Source: DAIDKA01 sp049792815
Lineage (GTDB): Bacteria > Pseudomonadota > Gammaproteobacteria > Steroidobacterales > Steroidobacteraceae
Reading direction: 5' to 3'
Assembly (NCBI GenBank): GCA_049792815.1
Contig: JBARBG010000057.1
Span: 13,648-77,647 of the forward strand
Length of the DNA stretch: 64,000 nt
The position numbers and the translations under genes are program-made. The notes below the pieces were generated by a model. It did not search any database and was not told the DNA's origin. It was given only the letters and a program-made list of their open reading frames with translations. Positions 53,405 through 62,521 of this stretch are shown piece by piece. Numbering within the stretch: the first letter of the stretch is position 1; every line of letters starts with the position of its first letter.

Positions 53405-55336
53405 TCATTCATCGGCAGCCGCCAGCGACTTCTGCAGCGCCTCGAGTTCCTCGCCGCCGGCCAGCCATTGGGCTTCGATGCGCTGGGTGTCGCGGGCCAG
53501 TTGCGCTTGTTGCTCCAGAAGCTCGCGCAGGCGGGTCCTGGCGCCCTCGGCGTAGAGCTCCGGGGCCGCCAGCGCCGCCTGTACCTGTTGCGAGTCCCGC
53601 GCCAAGCTGTCCAGCTGCTTTTCAAGTCCGGCCAACTGCGCCTTCAAGGGACTGAGCGCCGCACGTCGTTGCGCCTGTTCGCGGCGGCGCCGGCGCCGCG
53701 CCTGCGCCGAGTCGCCGACCGACTCATCCGCCGCATCATCGGCTTGAACATCAGGATCCGCGCCAGCCAGCCATTGCGCATAGTCTTCCAGGTCACCATC
53801 AAAGGGCTGAACGCGTCCGCCGTGCACCACGTACAACTGGTCCGCCACGGTGCGCAGCAGATGCCGATCGTGTGACACCACCACGACGGCGCCGGCATAG
53901 TCCTGCAGCGCTACCGCGAGCGCCTGGCGCATTTCCAGGTCAAGGTGGTTGGTGGGCTCATCCAGCAGCAGCAGGTTGGGCCGCCTGAAGGTCACCACCG
54001 CCAGCATCAGGCGCGCCTTTTCGCCACCGGAAAACGGCGCCACGGGTTCAAACACCCGATCGCCCGTGAAGCCGAAGCCCGCCAGAAAATCCCGCAGCTC
54101 CTGCTCGGTGGCGCGCGTGCCCAGCACCCCGCCGAGGCGTTTCAGGTTGCCCAGCGCGCTATCCTCACCCACCAGCTGCTCGAGCTGGTGTTGCGCGAAG
54201 TACCCCAGCGTGAGGTCGCGCGCCCCGGTGCGCGTGCCCGACACGGCGCCAAGTTCCCCGGCCAGCAGTTTCATGAGCGTGGATTTGCCGGCGCCGTTGC
54301 GGCCCAGCAGCGCAATGCGCTCACCGGGGGCGAGGGTCAGATTCACGCCCTGCAGCATGACGCGCTCGCCGTAACCCACCGACTGGTTTTCCAATGCCAG
54401 CAGCGGCCGCGGCAGTTTGTCAGGCTGCAGGAATTCAAATTCAAACGGCGAATCTACGTGCGCCGGGGCAATGCGCTGCATCCGCTCCAGGGCCTTCAGG
54501 CGGCTCTGGGCCTGCCGGGCCTTGGTCGCCTGCGCGCGGAAGCGCTCGACAAAGGATTCCATGTGCCAGATCTGCTGCTGCTGGCGCGTGAACAGCGCCG
54601 ACTGCTCGGCCAGCTCCGCGGCACGCTGCTCCTCGAAGGCCGAGTAGTTGCCCCGATAGGCGCGGGCCCTGGCGTGCTCGATATTCACCACGCGATTCAC
54701 GATGCGATCCAGGAACTCGCGGTCATGGGCGATGAGCAGCAAGGTTCCGGGGTAATCGATCAGCCAGCGCTCCAGCCACAGGATGGCATCCAGATCCAGG
54801 TGATTGGTGGGCTCATCCAGCAGCAGCAGGTCCGAACGGCACATCAGGGCCTGGGCGACATTGAGGCGCACCCGCCAGCCGCCGGAGAAGGCGCGCACCG
54901 GGCGGGTCTCATCGGCGCTGGTAAATCCCAGGCCATGCATCAGTCGCCCGGCGCGGCTGCGCGCATCGTAGCCACCCACTGCCGCATAGCGGCCATGAAG
55001 CTCCCCTATCCCCGCTCCGTCATCGCGAGCCTCGGCCGCGGCGATCTGCCGCTCAAGCGTCCGCAGCTCCGCATCACCATCGAGCACGAATTCGATGGCG
55101 GCCTGCTCGCTCGCCGCCAGCTCCTGGGAGACATGCGCAATGGCCATCCCGGAGGGCATGTCGAAGCTGCCCGAATCCGGGTGCAGAACGCCGCGCACCA
55201 GTGCCAGAAGGCTGGACTTGCCGCTGCCGTTCTCCCCGGTGATGCCGACCTTCTCGCCACGAAACAGGCCGAAGCTGGCGTCGGCGAACAACACCCGGGG
55301 CCCGCGCCGGAGGGTCACTGCGGTGAAATTCAGCAT
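53405..55336 (-). CDS. ABC-F family ATPase (YheS-type)
   Basis: A 643-residue protein with two ABC cassettes and no membrane segments, the ABC-F architecture of ribosome-associated factors. Cassette 1 has Walker A GENGSGKSS, signature AFSGGWRVRL, Walker B LLLLDEPTNHLDL; cassette 2 has GRNGAGKST, PFSGGEKARL and LLLLDEPTNHLDL. Between them lies the charged linker (P-site tRNA interaction motif) around MESFVERFRAQATKARQAQSRLKALER. The C-terminal coiled-coil extension (about residues 540-643) resembles YheS. It likely acts in translation and shares no operon partners. Confidence 0.93.
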   Translation of the reverse strand: MLNFTAVTLRRGPRVLFADASFGLFRGEKVGITGENGSGKSSLLALVRGVLHPDSGSFDMPSGMAIAHVSQELAASEQAAIEFVLDGDAELRTLERQIAAAEARDDGAGIGELHGRYAAVGGYDARSRAGRLMHGLGFTSADETRPVRAFSGGWRVRLNVAQALMCRSDLLLLDEPTNHLDLDAILWLERWLIDYPGTLLLIAHDREFLDRIVNRVVNIEHARARAYRGNYSAFEEQRAAELAEQSALFTRQQQQIWHMESFVERFRAQATKARQAQSRLKALERMQRIAPAHVDSPFEFEFLQPDKLPRPLLALENQSVGYGERVMLQGVNLTLAPGERIALLGRNGAGKSTLMKLLAGELGAVSGTRTGARDLTLGYFAQHQLEQLVGEDSALGNLKRLGGVLGTRATEQELRDFLAGFGFTGDRVFEPVAPFSGGEKARLMLAVVTFRRPNLLLLDEPTNHLDLEMRQALAVALQDYAGAVVVVSHDRHLLRTVADQLYVVHGGRVQPFDGDLEDYAQWLAGADPDVQADDAADESVGDSAQARRRRRREQAQRRAALSPLKAQLAGLEKQLDSLARDSQQVQAALAAPELYAEGARTRLRELLEQQAQLARDTQRIEAQWLAGGEELEALQKSLAAADE

Positions 55337-55383
55337 GCTGGAGAAGCCGTTTTGCGCATAATGGCGAACCCTTCGGAGACCCC

Positions 55384-55944
55384 ATGATCAATTCCAGCAA
55401 TCTGGCGCCCATGGTCCTGGTCACGGCCATTGTCGTCTTCGGCATTTACCGGCGCGTGCGCCGCAATATCGGCCGGCAGACCCTGACCGCGGGCCGGCAG
55501 TATGCCCGCATGGGCATTTTCACCGCGATTTGCCTGCTGCTGCTGCTCGCCAGCGGGCACGCGTTGCAGCCAAGAGCAGTGGCCTACATCGCCAGTGGCC
55601 TCATCGTGGGCGCGGCCGTGGGCTGGTTTGCACTGCGGCACACCGAGTTCGAGGCGACGCCGGAGGGTTACTTCTACACGCCGCATCTGTACATCGGCAT
55701 TGCGGTCACGGCGCTGTTCATCGGACGCATCCTGTACCGCTTTGCAGTGCTGTACAGCGTTGCAGGGAATATGGGCACTGGTCAGCCCCCGCCGGCACCG
55801 GACAGCAACCCGCTGACCTTCGGGATCCTGTTCCTGACCGCAGGTTATTACATTGTGTACTGCACAGGTCTGTTGCGATGGTTGCGCACGGCCCAGGCGT
55901 CCGTGGGTGCTAAACTGGCACCGACAGCGCCAGACGGCGCTTAG
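55384..55944 (+). CDS. CcdC-like (DUF1453) membrane protein
   Basis: A 186-residue protein with about four membrane segments, starting after a short leader (VLVTAIVVFGIYRRVRRNIGRQ). The GRQ-containing basic loop, the Gly-rich second helix pair (VAYIASGLIVGAAVGWFALRHTEFEA), and the TPHLYIGIAVTALFIGRILYRF stretch match the CcdC/DUF1453 pattern. Function is not established. It is divergent from the ABC-F gene and lies 26 bp before the peroxiredoxin gene on the same strand, so the two may be cotranscribed. Confidence 0.75.
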   Translation: MINSSNLAPMVLVTAIVVFGIYRRVRRNIGRQTLTAGRQYARMGIFTAICLLLLLASGHALQPRAVAYIASGLIVGAAVGWFALRHTEFEATPEGYFYTPHLYIGIAVTALFIGRILYRFAVLYSVAGNMGTGQPPPAPDSNPLTFGILFLTAGYYIVYCTGLLRWLRTAQASVGAKLAPTAPDGA

Positions 55945-55970
55945 TCCAATCCACTTTGAGGGGAGATACC

Positions 55971-56564
55971 ATGAATCGCTTGTTGATGGCTGGTCTTCTG
56001 TCCTGCGCGGTAAGCGCCCAGGCCCTGGCTGCGCTGCCCGCGGGCACCGTTGCTCCAACTTTCAATACCCGGGCCTCATTGGCCGGCAAGGAATTCACCT
56101 ACGACCTCAGCAAGGCGCTGAAGAAGGGTCCGGTGGTGGTGTACTTCTACCCGGGTGCGTTCACCGGCGGCTGCAACATCCAGGCACACACCTTCGCTGA
56201 GAACATGGATAAGTTCAAAAGCGCCGGTGCCACGGTCATCGGCGTCTCCCTGGACAAGATCAAGACGCTGGATGAGTTCTCGGCGGATCCGGCGTACTGC
56301 GCCGGGAAGCTCCCGGTGGCATCCGATGCCGATGGCAAGATTGCCGCGAGTTACCAGCTCAAGATCATGAAGCTGCCCGAGGGCAAATCCATCCCGAACT
56401 CCAAGGGTGACATCATCGATCACGATTTCGCCGAGCGCACCACGTTCATCGTCACCAAGGACGGCAAGATCGCGGCCACCGTGGGCGGGGTCAAGCCCGA
56501 TGAGAACGTGATGAAGTCTCTGGACATCGTGCAGAACCTGGCCGCCGGCAAGCCCGCGGGCTGA
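55971..56564 (+). CDS. Exported peroxiredoxin (AhpC-TSA/PrxQ-like)
   Basis: A 197-residue peroxiredoxin with a signal peptide (MNRLLMAGLLSCAVSAQALA), so periplasmic. It reduces peroxides with the peroxidatic Cys68 in FYPGAFTGGCNIQAHTF; Cys110 (ADPAYCAGK) may be the resolving residue. The fold signature VVVYFYPGAF and DHDFAERTTFIVTKDG are clear. GAGGGGAG lies just before the ATG at 55971. It probably depends on a periplasmic thiol donor, none of which is nearby. Confidence 0.9.
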   Translation: MNRLLMAGLLSCAVSAQALAALPAGTVAPTFNTRASLAGKEFTYDLSKALKKGPVVVYFYPGAFTGGCNIQAHTFAENMDKFKSAGATVIGVSLDKIKTLDEFSADPAYCAGKLPVASDADGKIAASYQLKIMKLPEGKSIPNSKGDIIDHDFAERTTFIVTKDGKIAATVGGVKPDENVMKSLDIVQNLAAGKPAG

Positions 56565-56612
56565 TCCAGACATCAGCTGATTGAGACTTCAGTTGATTTA
56601 GTGCTGAAGGTT

Positions 56613-56634
56613 GCTCCCGGCTCACGCCGGGAGC
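56613..56634. terminator. Hairpin between peroxiredoxin and xthA genes
   Basis: A perfect 9-bp GC-rich stem (GCTCCCGGC and GCCGGGAGC) with a TCAC loop, lying 49 bp after the peroxiredoxin stop and covering the xthA stop codon. It may end transcription in both directions, but no T tract is present. Confidence 0.5.
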
Positions 56635-57425
56635 GACAACTCGAAGCTGACGGGGCAGTGATCACTGCCCATGACATCCGGGTGGATGTCCGCCTGCTTC
56701 ACCGCCGCGCCCAGTGACTGCGACACCAGTACGTAGTCGATTCTCCATCCCACATTGCGGGCGCGTGAATTGGCGAAATTGCTCCACCACGTGTAGTAGC
56801 CATTGCCCTGTTTGAACTTGCGGAACGTGTCCACGAAGCCGGCGTCGACGAAGTTCTGGAAGCCCTCGCGTTCCTCATCGGTGAAGCCTTTCTTGCCCTT
56901 GTTCGGCCCCGGATTGGCGAGATCAAGCTCGGTGTGGGCCACATTCAGGTCGCCGCAGAATATGACCGGCTTGCGCCGCTGCAGCTCCACGCAGTAGGCG
57001 AGGAAGGCCGGATCCCAGCCCTTGTGGCGCAGCGCGACCCGGCTCAAGTCATCCTTGGCATTGGGCGTGTACACCGTGACCACGAAGAACTTCGGGTACT
57101 CCGCCGCGATGACCCGGCCCTCATCGGCACTATCGCGCTCCAGTTCGTCGGCGAACTTGTAGCGGCTGGCGAGCTTATGCGGAAAGCCGTTGACCACCGC
57201 CAGGGGCTCCTGACGCGAGAAGATCGCCGTACCCGAATAGCCCTTCTTGGTCGCTGAATTCCAGAATTCGTGATAGCCGGCGAGCTCAATTTCCACCTGC
57301 CCACGCTCGGCCTTGGTTTCCTGCAGGCACAGGATGTCCGGCTGGTGGTCGGCCAGGAATCTCTGAAAGCTGCCCTTCTTGAGCACCGCCCGAATGCCGT
57401 TGACGTTCCAGGAATAGATCTTCAT
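56622..57425 (-). CDS. xthA: Exodeoxyribonuclease III
   Basis: A 267-residue AP endonuclease/3'-exonuclease of the ExoIII family, which repairs abasic sites and damaged 3' ends. Family residues: the N-terminal SWNVNGIRA, the metal Glu in LCLQETKAE, FCGDLNVAHTELDL with the catalytic Asp-Asn, WRIDYVLVS, and the C-terminal GSDHCPVSFEL with the active-site His. Length is normal. It starts 126 bp from the divergent siderophore receptor gene, whose Fur box lies in that gap. Confidence 0.95.
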   Translation of the reverse strand: MKIYSWNVNGIRAVLKKGSFQRFLADHQPDILCLQETKAERGQVEIELAGYHEFWNSATKKGYSGTAIFSRQEPLAVVNGFPHKLASRYKFADELERDSADEGRVIAAEYPKFFVVTVYTPNAKDDLSRVALRHKGWDPAFLAYCVELQRRKPVIFCGDLNVAHTELDLANPGPNKGKKGFTDEEREGFQNFVDAGFVDTFRKFKQGNGYYTWWSNFANSRARNVGWRIDYVLVSQSLGAAVKQADIHPDVMGSDHCPVSFELSLPA

Positions 57426-57492
57426 GCGCGCTGCTCTTGCCGGGGAAAACGCCCCGCAGTTTGCCTTAACTGCGGGCCCTGAGAGATTTCCA

Positions 57493-57520
57493 TTGACATG
57501 CTAATGAGACTCATTATCAT
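57493..57520 (+). promoter_or_regulatory. Sigma-70 promoter with overlapping Fur box
   Basis: A -35 TTGACA (57493-57498) and -10 TATCAT (57515-57520) with a 16-bp spacer. The Fur box GCTAATGAGACTCATTATC (57500-57518) matches the 19-bp consensus at 16 positions and covers the spacer and -10, so Fur-Fe would block transcription of the downstream iron genes. Confidence 0.8.
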
Positions 57521-57551
57521 TTGCGTTAGGTTATGCATTACGGGGTCCTGA

Positions 57552-59699
57552 ATGCGCGCGATCGACAAGTACTTCGGCACTGCAGGCTTGTGCGCCACCA
57601 GCGTTCTGGGAACGGTGGTCCATGCCGAAATGCCCGGCGGCGCCGTAACCGACAACGACGGGGACGAGACTCTCCAGGAGGTTTCGGTCACGGGCGTGCG
57701 CTCGCTGCTGCGCGACAAGCTGGGTGAGACCGCACTGAATGCGCCGCAGAGCGTCACGGTGATCAACAGTGAGTTGATCGCGGCGCAGGGCGCCACCCGG
57801 CTCGAGGATGCACTGCGCAATGTTCCCGGCATCACCTTGAACGCCGGCGAAGGCGCCGCACGCGGGGACACGGTCAACATCCGCGGCTTCTCGGCCTTCA
57901 ATGACTTCTTCATCGACGGCATTCGCGATGCCGCGGTGTACACCCGTGACATCTTCGATGCCGACGCGGTGGAGGTGCTCGTAGGGCCATCCGCCGTGCT
58001 GTTCGGACGCGGCTCCACGGGCGGTGCGATCAATCAGGTCACCAAGGCCCCCCTGCTGTTGCCGCTCGAGTGCTTCACCTCGATTGTGGGCACCAACGAC
58101 CTGATCCGCACCACGGGCGACTTGAACCTGCCATTCGGCAGCGCCTCCGCCGTGCGCCTGAACCTCATGGGCGAGTCCTCGGCAGGCGCGGGTCGCGATT
58201 TCGTCAGGAGCCGACGCCGGGGTATCGCCGCGGCGGTGGCTTTTGGCAGCGGCGGACCGGACACCCTGACACTCAGCTATCTGCATCAGCATGAGAACAA
58301 TGTTCCAGACGCCGGCATCCCGTTCCTGGATGGGGCGCCGGCACCGGTGCCGCGCAGCAGCGACTATGGCCTGGTGAGCGACATCAACACCACGCTGGAT
58401 GACATCGCCACGGCCCATTACCGGCACGATTTCAGCGCGAACCTGTCGCTGGCCGACACCCTGCGCTATGCGCATTACGAATTCGACTACCAGGGCGCCA
58501 TGCCGAATTTTGGCACGACCGTGCCCAACGCGACCACCCCGCTGGCCGACATCCTGGTCGGGCGCGACGAGCCTGGAAGCTCGGGCGTTCAGACCAATCT
58601 GACGGAGCAGTTGGACCTCACCGCTCGTTTCAGCACCGGGCCGATCAGCCATGCGCTGGTCACCGGCCTTGAAGTCGCCCGCCAGAGCTCGGATCTGGAC
58701 CGCTACAGCAATCCCTTCAATGCCAACAATGCCTGGGTACCGCAAACTTCGCTGCTGGATCCCAATCCCATCGAGCCCTTGCCCGGGATTCTGCCCGTGA
58801 CCTCCCGCCAGGACACCACGGCCCGCTCGGATTCCTTCTACGTCACCGACACCATCGGCTTCAATCAGTACTTTGACTTGCTCGCCAGCGCGCGCTATGA
58901 CCGTTTCTCGGCGCACTATCAGCAGCTGACGGTGAGCAGCGGGGCGGTGCTCAACCTCAGTCACGTCGACAATGTCGGCAGTCCGCGCGCCGCTTTTGAA
59001 TTCAAGCCCAGCACCGCTCAGACCTACTACATCGCCTACGGAACCTCCTTCGACCCCTCCGCCGAAGCGCTCACCCTCACCACCAGAACGGCAAACCTCG
59101 GACCGGTGGAGGCGAAGAGTTACGAGACCGGCGCCAAGGAATCACTGCTGGGCGGTGGACTGCTGGTATCCGCCGCCGTGTTCCGCACCGAAGTGAACAA
59201 CGCCCAGACCAATGATCCGGACAATCCCACGCTCACCATCCTCGAGGGTGATCAGCGGGTCGATGGTCTGGAGCTGCAGGCCAGCGGCCACCTGACAAAA
59301 AACTGGGAACTGTTCGCCGGCTACAGCCTGCTGGACGGCACCACTGTCGCCTCCGGCACCGCGGCCTACGTCGGCAAGGAGCTGCCCAACGTCGCGCATA
59401 ACACCCTGAACCTGTGGACCGAGTACTACCTGCCCTTCGGCATCGAGGTCGGAGGTGGTGGCAACTGGGTGGGCCAGCGCTTTGCCGACAGCGGTGAGAC
59501 CGCACGCCTGCCGGGCTACGTGGTCTGGAACGCCATGGTGTCCTGGAAGTTGAGCCACAACGTCGCGCTGCAGCTCAATGGCCTGAACCTCTTCAATCGC
59601 TACTACTACGCGGCGCCCTATTACACCAATGCCGCGGAAAATCACGTCATACCCGGCGCGGGCCGCAGCGCGACGCTGTCCCTCAACGTGACGCTCTGA
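57552..59699 (+). CDS. TonB-dependent catecholate siderophore receptor
   Basis: A 715-residue siderophore receptor of the Fiu/PiuA type. The plug has QEVSVTGVRSLLRDKLGETALNAPQSVTVIN, NIRGFSAFNDFFIDGIRD, and VEVLVGPSAVLFGRGSTGGAINQVTKAP; the barrel ends in ATLSLNVTL with aromatic strands before it. The signal peptide starts at the ATG at 57552 with GGGG upstream. The Fur-regulated promoter and the downstream PiuC gene match the fiu/piu layout, in which catecholate-type iron complexes, and in some species cephalosporin siderophore conjugates, are taken up. Confidence 0.92.
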   Translation: MRAIDKYFGTAGLCATSVLGTVVHAEMPGGAVTDNDGDETLQEVSVTGVRSLLRDKLGETALNAPQSVTVINSELIAAQGATRLEDALRNVPGITLNAGEGAARGDTVNIRGFSAFNDFFIDGIRDAAVYTRDIFDADAVEVLVGPSAVLFGRGSTGGAINQVTKAPLLLPLECFTSIVGTNDLIRTTGDLNLPFGSASAVRLNLMGESSAGAGRDFVRSRRRGIAAAVAFGSGGPDTLTLSYLHQHENNVPDAGIPFLDGAPAPVPRSSDYGLVSDINTTLDDIATAHYRHDFSANLSLADTLRYAHYEFDYQGAMPNFGTTVPNATTPLADILVGRDEPGSSGVQTNLTEQLDLTARFSTGPISHALVTGLEVARQSSDLDRYSNPFNANNAWVPQTSLLDPNPIEPLPGILPVTSRQDTTARSDSFYVTDTIGFNQYFDLLASARYDRFSAHYQQLTVSSGAVLNLSHVDNVGSPRAAFEFKPSTAQTYYIAYGTSFDPSAEALTLTTRTANLGPVEAKSYETGAKESLLGGGLLVSAAVFRTEVNNAQTNDPDNPTLTILEGDQRVDGLELQASGHLTKNWELFAGYSLLDGTTVASGTAAYVGKELPNVAHNTLNLWTEYYLPFGIEVGGGGNWVGQRFADSGETARLPGYVVWNAMVSWKLSHNVALQLNGLNLFNRYYYAAPYYTNAAENHVIPGAGRSATLSLNVTL

Positions 59700-59704
59700 C
59701 GCGC

Positions 59705-60385
59705 ATGCTGGTGGCGGTGACGGGCGTGCTCACGGCACAGGAACTGCAGACGGTGCATGCGCGCCTGAGCGGCGCATGCTGGGCCGACGGCCGCCTCACC
59801 GCCGGCTACCGCTCCGCGGCAGTGAAGTCGAACCTGCAGGTGCCACAGGAGGATCCGGCGGCGCAGGCGGCCAGTGACCTCATCGTGAGGGCGCTGGAGC
59901 GCAACGCAACTTTCATCAGCGCCACCCTGCCCCATCATGTCTTTCCACCCCTGTTCAACCGCTACCTGCCGGGCATGGCCTTCGGCAATCACGTGGACAA
60001 CGCCGTGCGCCAGGTACCCGGGACGCCGCACCGTCTGCGCACCGACATTTCCGCAACGCTGTTCCTGAGCGATCCTGCGCAGTACGACGGCGGTGAACTG
60101 GTCATCGATGACCTGTACGGCAGCCATTCGGTCAAGCTCGCCGCGGGTGACCTGGTGGTCTATCCGGCCGGCAGCCTGCATCGGGTGGAACTTGTGACCC
60201 GCGGCGCGCGCGACGCCGCGTTCTTCTGGATCCAGAGCATGGTGCGCGATGAGGGCGCGCGGACGCTGCTGTATGACCTGGACGCATCGATCCGCGACCT
60301 GACCGGCCGGGGTGCCGACGCCCGAAGCCTGCTGCGCCTGACCGGCTGCTACCACAACCTGCTGCGTCGCTGGTCGCAGCTGTAA
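59705..60385 (+). CDS. piuC: Fe(II)-dependent PKHD-type hydroxylase (PiuC/YbiX)
   Basis: A 226-residue 2-oxoglutarate/Fe(II) dioxygenase of the PiuC/YbiX family, next to the siderophore receptor in the fiu-ybiX layout. The metal site is the HVD motif in FGNHVDNAVR (His-x-Asp) with the distal His in YPAGSLHRVELVTRG, and the 2-oxoglutarate Arg follows as ARDAAFFWIQSMVRDEGAR. It may modify the siderophore or protein. It starts 5 bp after the receptor stop, so it is in the same operon. Confidence 0.92.
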   Translation: MLVAVTGVLTAQELQTVHARLSGACWADGRLTAGYRSAAVKSNLQVPQEDPAAQAASDLIVRALERNATFISATLPHHVFPPLFNRYLPGMAFGNHVDNAVRQVPGTPHRLRTDISATLFLSDPAQYDGGELVIDDLYGSHSVKLAAGDLVVYPAGSLHRVELVTRGARDAAFFWIQSMVRDEGARTLLYDLDASIRDLTGRGADARSLLRLTGCYHNLLRRWSQL

Positions 60386-60389
60386 TCAT

Positions 60390-61187
60390 ATGGCCCTGAC
60401 TCGCGCGCAGCTCTCCCAGGCGGACGCCGCGGAGGAGAGTCAGCGGCGCATGGTGCAGCTGCAACGCTTCAGCTACCGGGAGCTGCAACAACTGCTCTGC
60501 GGAGATCCCGCCGAGGCGGCAGCCTGGATCCGCAGCGCGGCCGATCACGGGCTGATTGCGGCTCAGCTGCGGCTTGGCCGCATGCTGTTGGAAGGCAAGG
60601 GCGTGCCTTTGGATGCCGCAGCGGCCCTGTCCTGGTTCCAGCGTGCCGCGGCGCGCGGCGACGCGGAGGCCCTGAACATGGTGGGCCGCTGCTTCGAGAA
60701 CGGCTGGGGTAGCACGCCTGATGTCGCGCAAGCCGCGCAGCACTACCGCGCCGCCGCCGAGCGCGGCTACGACTGGGGTGAATACAATTTCGCCAACCTA
60801 CTGTTCGACGGTCGCGGCGTGCCCTGCGACCGCACGCGGGCCCTGTTCTGGTATCGCCGGGCCGCCCTGCAGGGTCATGGTCGAGCGATGAACCTGCTGG
60901 GTCGCTGCCTGGAGGAAGGCTGGGGCTGCGATCCGGATCCCGCCTCGGCGCTGCAGTGGTATGAACGCTCGGCAGTGACGGGATATTTCCGAGGCCAGTT
61001 CAATTACGCGGCCATGCTGGCACAGCACGGACACCCGCAGGCGGCGGCAGCCTGGTATCTGCAAGCGGCCGCCGGTGGCGACCGCGCCATCCGCGCCGCC
61101 ATCGTGACGGCTCTGATCAATGCCGCGGCGCCAGCCCTGCAGGCGGCACGGCGTCGTGTGATTGCGCTGGCCCGCGAGATTCCTTAG
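60390..61187 (+). CDS. Sel1-repeat protein
   Basis: A 265-residue protein made of five or so Sel1-type TPR-like repeats, e.g. [62 protein letters not shown], and [30 protein letters not shown]. No signal peptide is seen. It follows piuC by 4 bp in the Fur-controlled operon, as in some Pseudomonas piu loci. Sel1 proteins act as scaffolds; the partner is unknown. The last 4 bp overlap the convergent SDR stop. Confidence 0.88.
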   Translation: MALTRAQLSQADAAEESQRRMVQLQRFSYRELQQLLCGDPAEAAAWIRSAADHGLIAAQLRLGRMLLEGKGVPLDAAAALSWFQRAAARGDAEALNMVGRCFENGWGSTPDVAQAAQHYRAAAERGYDWGEYNFANLLFDGRGVPCDRTRALFWYRRAALQGHGRAMNLLGRCLEEGWGCDPDPASALQWYERSAVTGYFRGQFNYAAMLAQHGHPQAAAAWYLQAAAGGDRAIRAAIVTALINAAAPALQAARRRVIALAREIP

Positions 61188-61933
61188 CGCAATCCGCCCG
61201 AGGTCAGGATGGTCTCGCCGCTGATCCAGCCAGAGTCCTCCGAGGCGAGGAACAGCGCCACCTTGGCGACGTCATCGGGCTGACCGATGCGACCCAGCGG
61301 CGTCTGCGCCAGGATGTTCTTTTCGAAGTCGCTGCCGATGATTCCCTGATGGCGCGTGCCCTCGGTCTCGATGACTCCGGGGTTGATGGAATTCACGCGG
61401 ATCTTGCGCCCACCCAGTTCCTTGGCGAGCACGCGAGTGATGGTGTCCACCGCCGCCTTGGTGGCCGCGTAGACGCTGGAGCCCGGCAGGCTCAATTGCG
61501 ACACCACGGAGGAGATGTTGATGATGCTGCCGCCCTTGGGGCTGAAGTGTTTGGCGGCCTCCTGCGTCACCTGCAGCAATCCCAGCACGTTGATATCGAA
61601 TTGCCGATGAAACAGCTGCGCGGTGACCGCCTCCAGCGGCGCGAATTCATAGACGCCGGCGTTGTTGACCAGGATGTCCGGCGCACCGAAGGCCTTGACG
61701 GTCTGCGCCACCAGGCGCTGCGCATCCTCGGCCTTCGCGACATCAGCCTGCACCGCGATGGCGTTGCCGCCGGCGGCCTTGATTTCGCTCACCACGGTCT
61801 CCGCGCCGTCGCGCGAGCCCGCATAATTCACCGCCACCGAGGCGCCGGCGGCCGCCAGTGCCCGCGCGATTTGCGCGCCGATGCCCTTGGAGGCGCCCGT
61901 CACGATGGCTACTCGGCCTGTCAGTTTGCTCAT
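61184..61933 (-). CDS. SDR family oxidoreductase
   Basis: A 249-residue short-chain dehydrogenase/reductase. Cofactor motif [12 protein letters not shown] ([12 protein letters not shown]), the catalytic Ser-Tyr-Lys seen as [22 protein letters not shown] (YxxxK), and the C-terminal LILTSGG-like end identify the classical family. I chose ATG 61933 because it begins the [15 protein letters not shown] sequence; an upstream in-frame ATG at 61978 lies in the ArsR operator. It is divergent from an ArsR-type regulator whose palindrome lies in the gap. The substrate is not deducible. Confidence 0.9.
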   Translation of the reverse strand: MSKLTGRVAIVTGASKGIGAQIARALAAAGASVAVNYAGSRDGAETVVSEIKAAGGNAIAVQADVAKAEDAQRLVAQTVKAFGAPDILVNNAGVYEFAPLEAVTAQLFHRQFDINVLGLLQVTQEAAKHFSPKGGSIINISSVVSQLSLPGSSVYAATKAAVDTITRVLAKELGGRKIRVNSINPGVIETEGTRHQGIIGSDFEKNILAQTPLGRIGQPDDVAKVALFLASEDSGWISGETILTSGGLR

Positions 61934-61970
61934 GTTCCTTCTCCAGCTTGTGCCTTGCAGTATTGTTCGG

Positions 61971-61991
61971 TAGTTCATGTTTTGTGAACTA
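61971..61991. promoter_or_regulatory. ArsR-type operator between SDR and arsR genes
   Basis: A perfect inverted repeat TAGTTCA and TGAACTA with a 7-bp spacer (TGTTTTG). It lies between the SDR start (61933) and the arsR start (62065), where an ArsR repressor could control both directions. Confidence 0.6.
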
Positions 61992-62064
61992 ATGGACTAG
62001 GGTTATACTCGCGATCAGGACCGGCGTCAACGGACCCGGCAGGTCATCCCAAGGTTCAAGCGCC

Positions 62065-62436
62065 ATGCGACCGCTGTATCACCCGTCATTGGACGACATT
62101 ACTGTTGAGGGCATATTGCATGCACTCAGTGATCCGGTGCGCGCGCATATCCTGGCGAAGATCGTGCGCGCTGATGGTGCACAGACCTGCTCCGCCTTCC
62201 TCGAGATCAGCGAGCGCCCTATTCCCAAGTCCACGCTTTCCCAGCACTTCAAGGCCTTGCGCGAGGCCGGCCTGATCCGCAGCGAACGCAAGGGCGTTGA
62301 ACTGCACAACACCTCGCGCTGCCAGGAGATCTCCGCGCGCTTCGGCCCCCTGATCAGTTCGGTGCTGGCCGCGCACCTCGCCCAGGAGCAGCGGCACTGC
62401 GCCGGCGCCAGAACGCGGCGCATCAAACGCGCCTGA
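62065..62436 (+). CDS. ArsR family helix-turn-helix regulator
   Basis: A 123-residue ArsR/SmtB-fold regulator. The winged-helix core is visible as LHALSDPVRAHILAKIVRADG, then PKSTLSQHFKALREAGLIRSERKGVELHNT. No clear metal-binding ELCVCD motif is present; the Cys are scattered (TCSAF, RCQEI, HCAGA), so the ligand is not obviously arsenic or zinc. The divergent SDR gene is the likely target, and a 7-7-7 palindrome lies between them. Confidence 0.87.
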   Translation: MRPLYHPSLDDITVEGILHALSDPVRAHILAKIVRADGAQTCSAFLEISERPIPKSTLSQHFKALREAGLIRSERKGVELHNTSRCQEISARFGPLISSVLAAHLAQEQRHCAGARTRRIKRA

Positions 62437-62521
62437 GGCGCGGCCGCAGCGCGACTGTGATGGTATGGCACGGATGCCCGGCCTATGATGGCGACCGTCT
62501 TTGGATTACAGGGGGATCAGT

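Noticed and set aside
53945..55387. Plus-strand open frame of 480 codons opposite the ABC-F gene
   Set aside because: It mirrors codon structure of the ABC-F gene; the minus strand has two full ATP-binding cassettes.
57531..58964. Minus-strand open frame of 477 codons opposite the siderophore receptor
   Set aside because: Not recognisable, and the plus-strand receptor has plug and barrel motifs and a Fur-regulated promoter.
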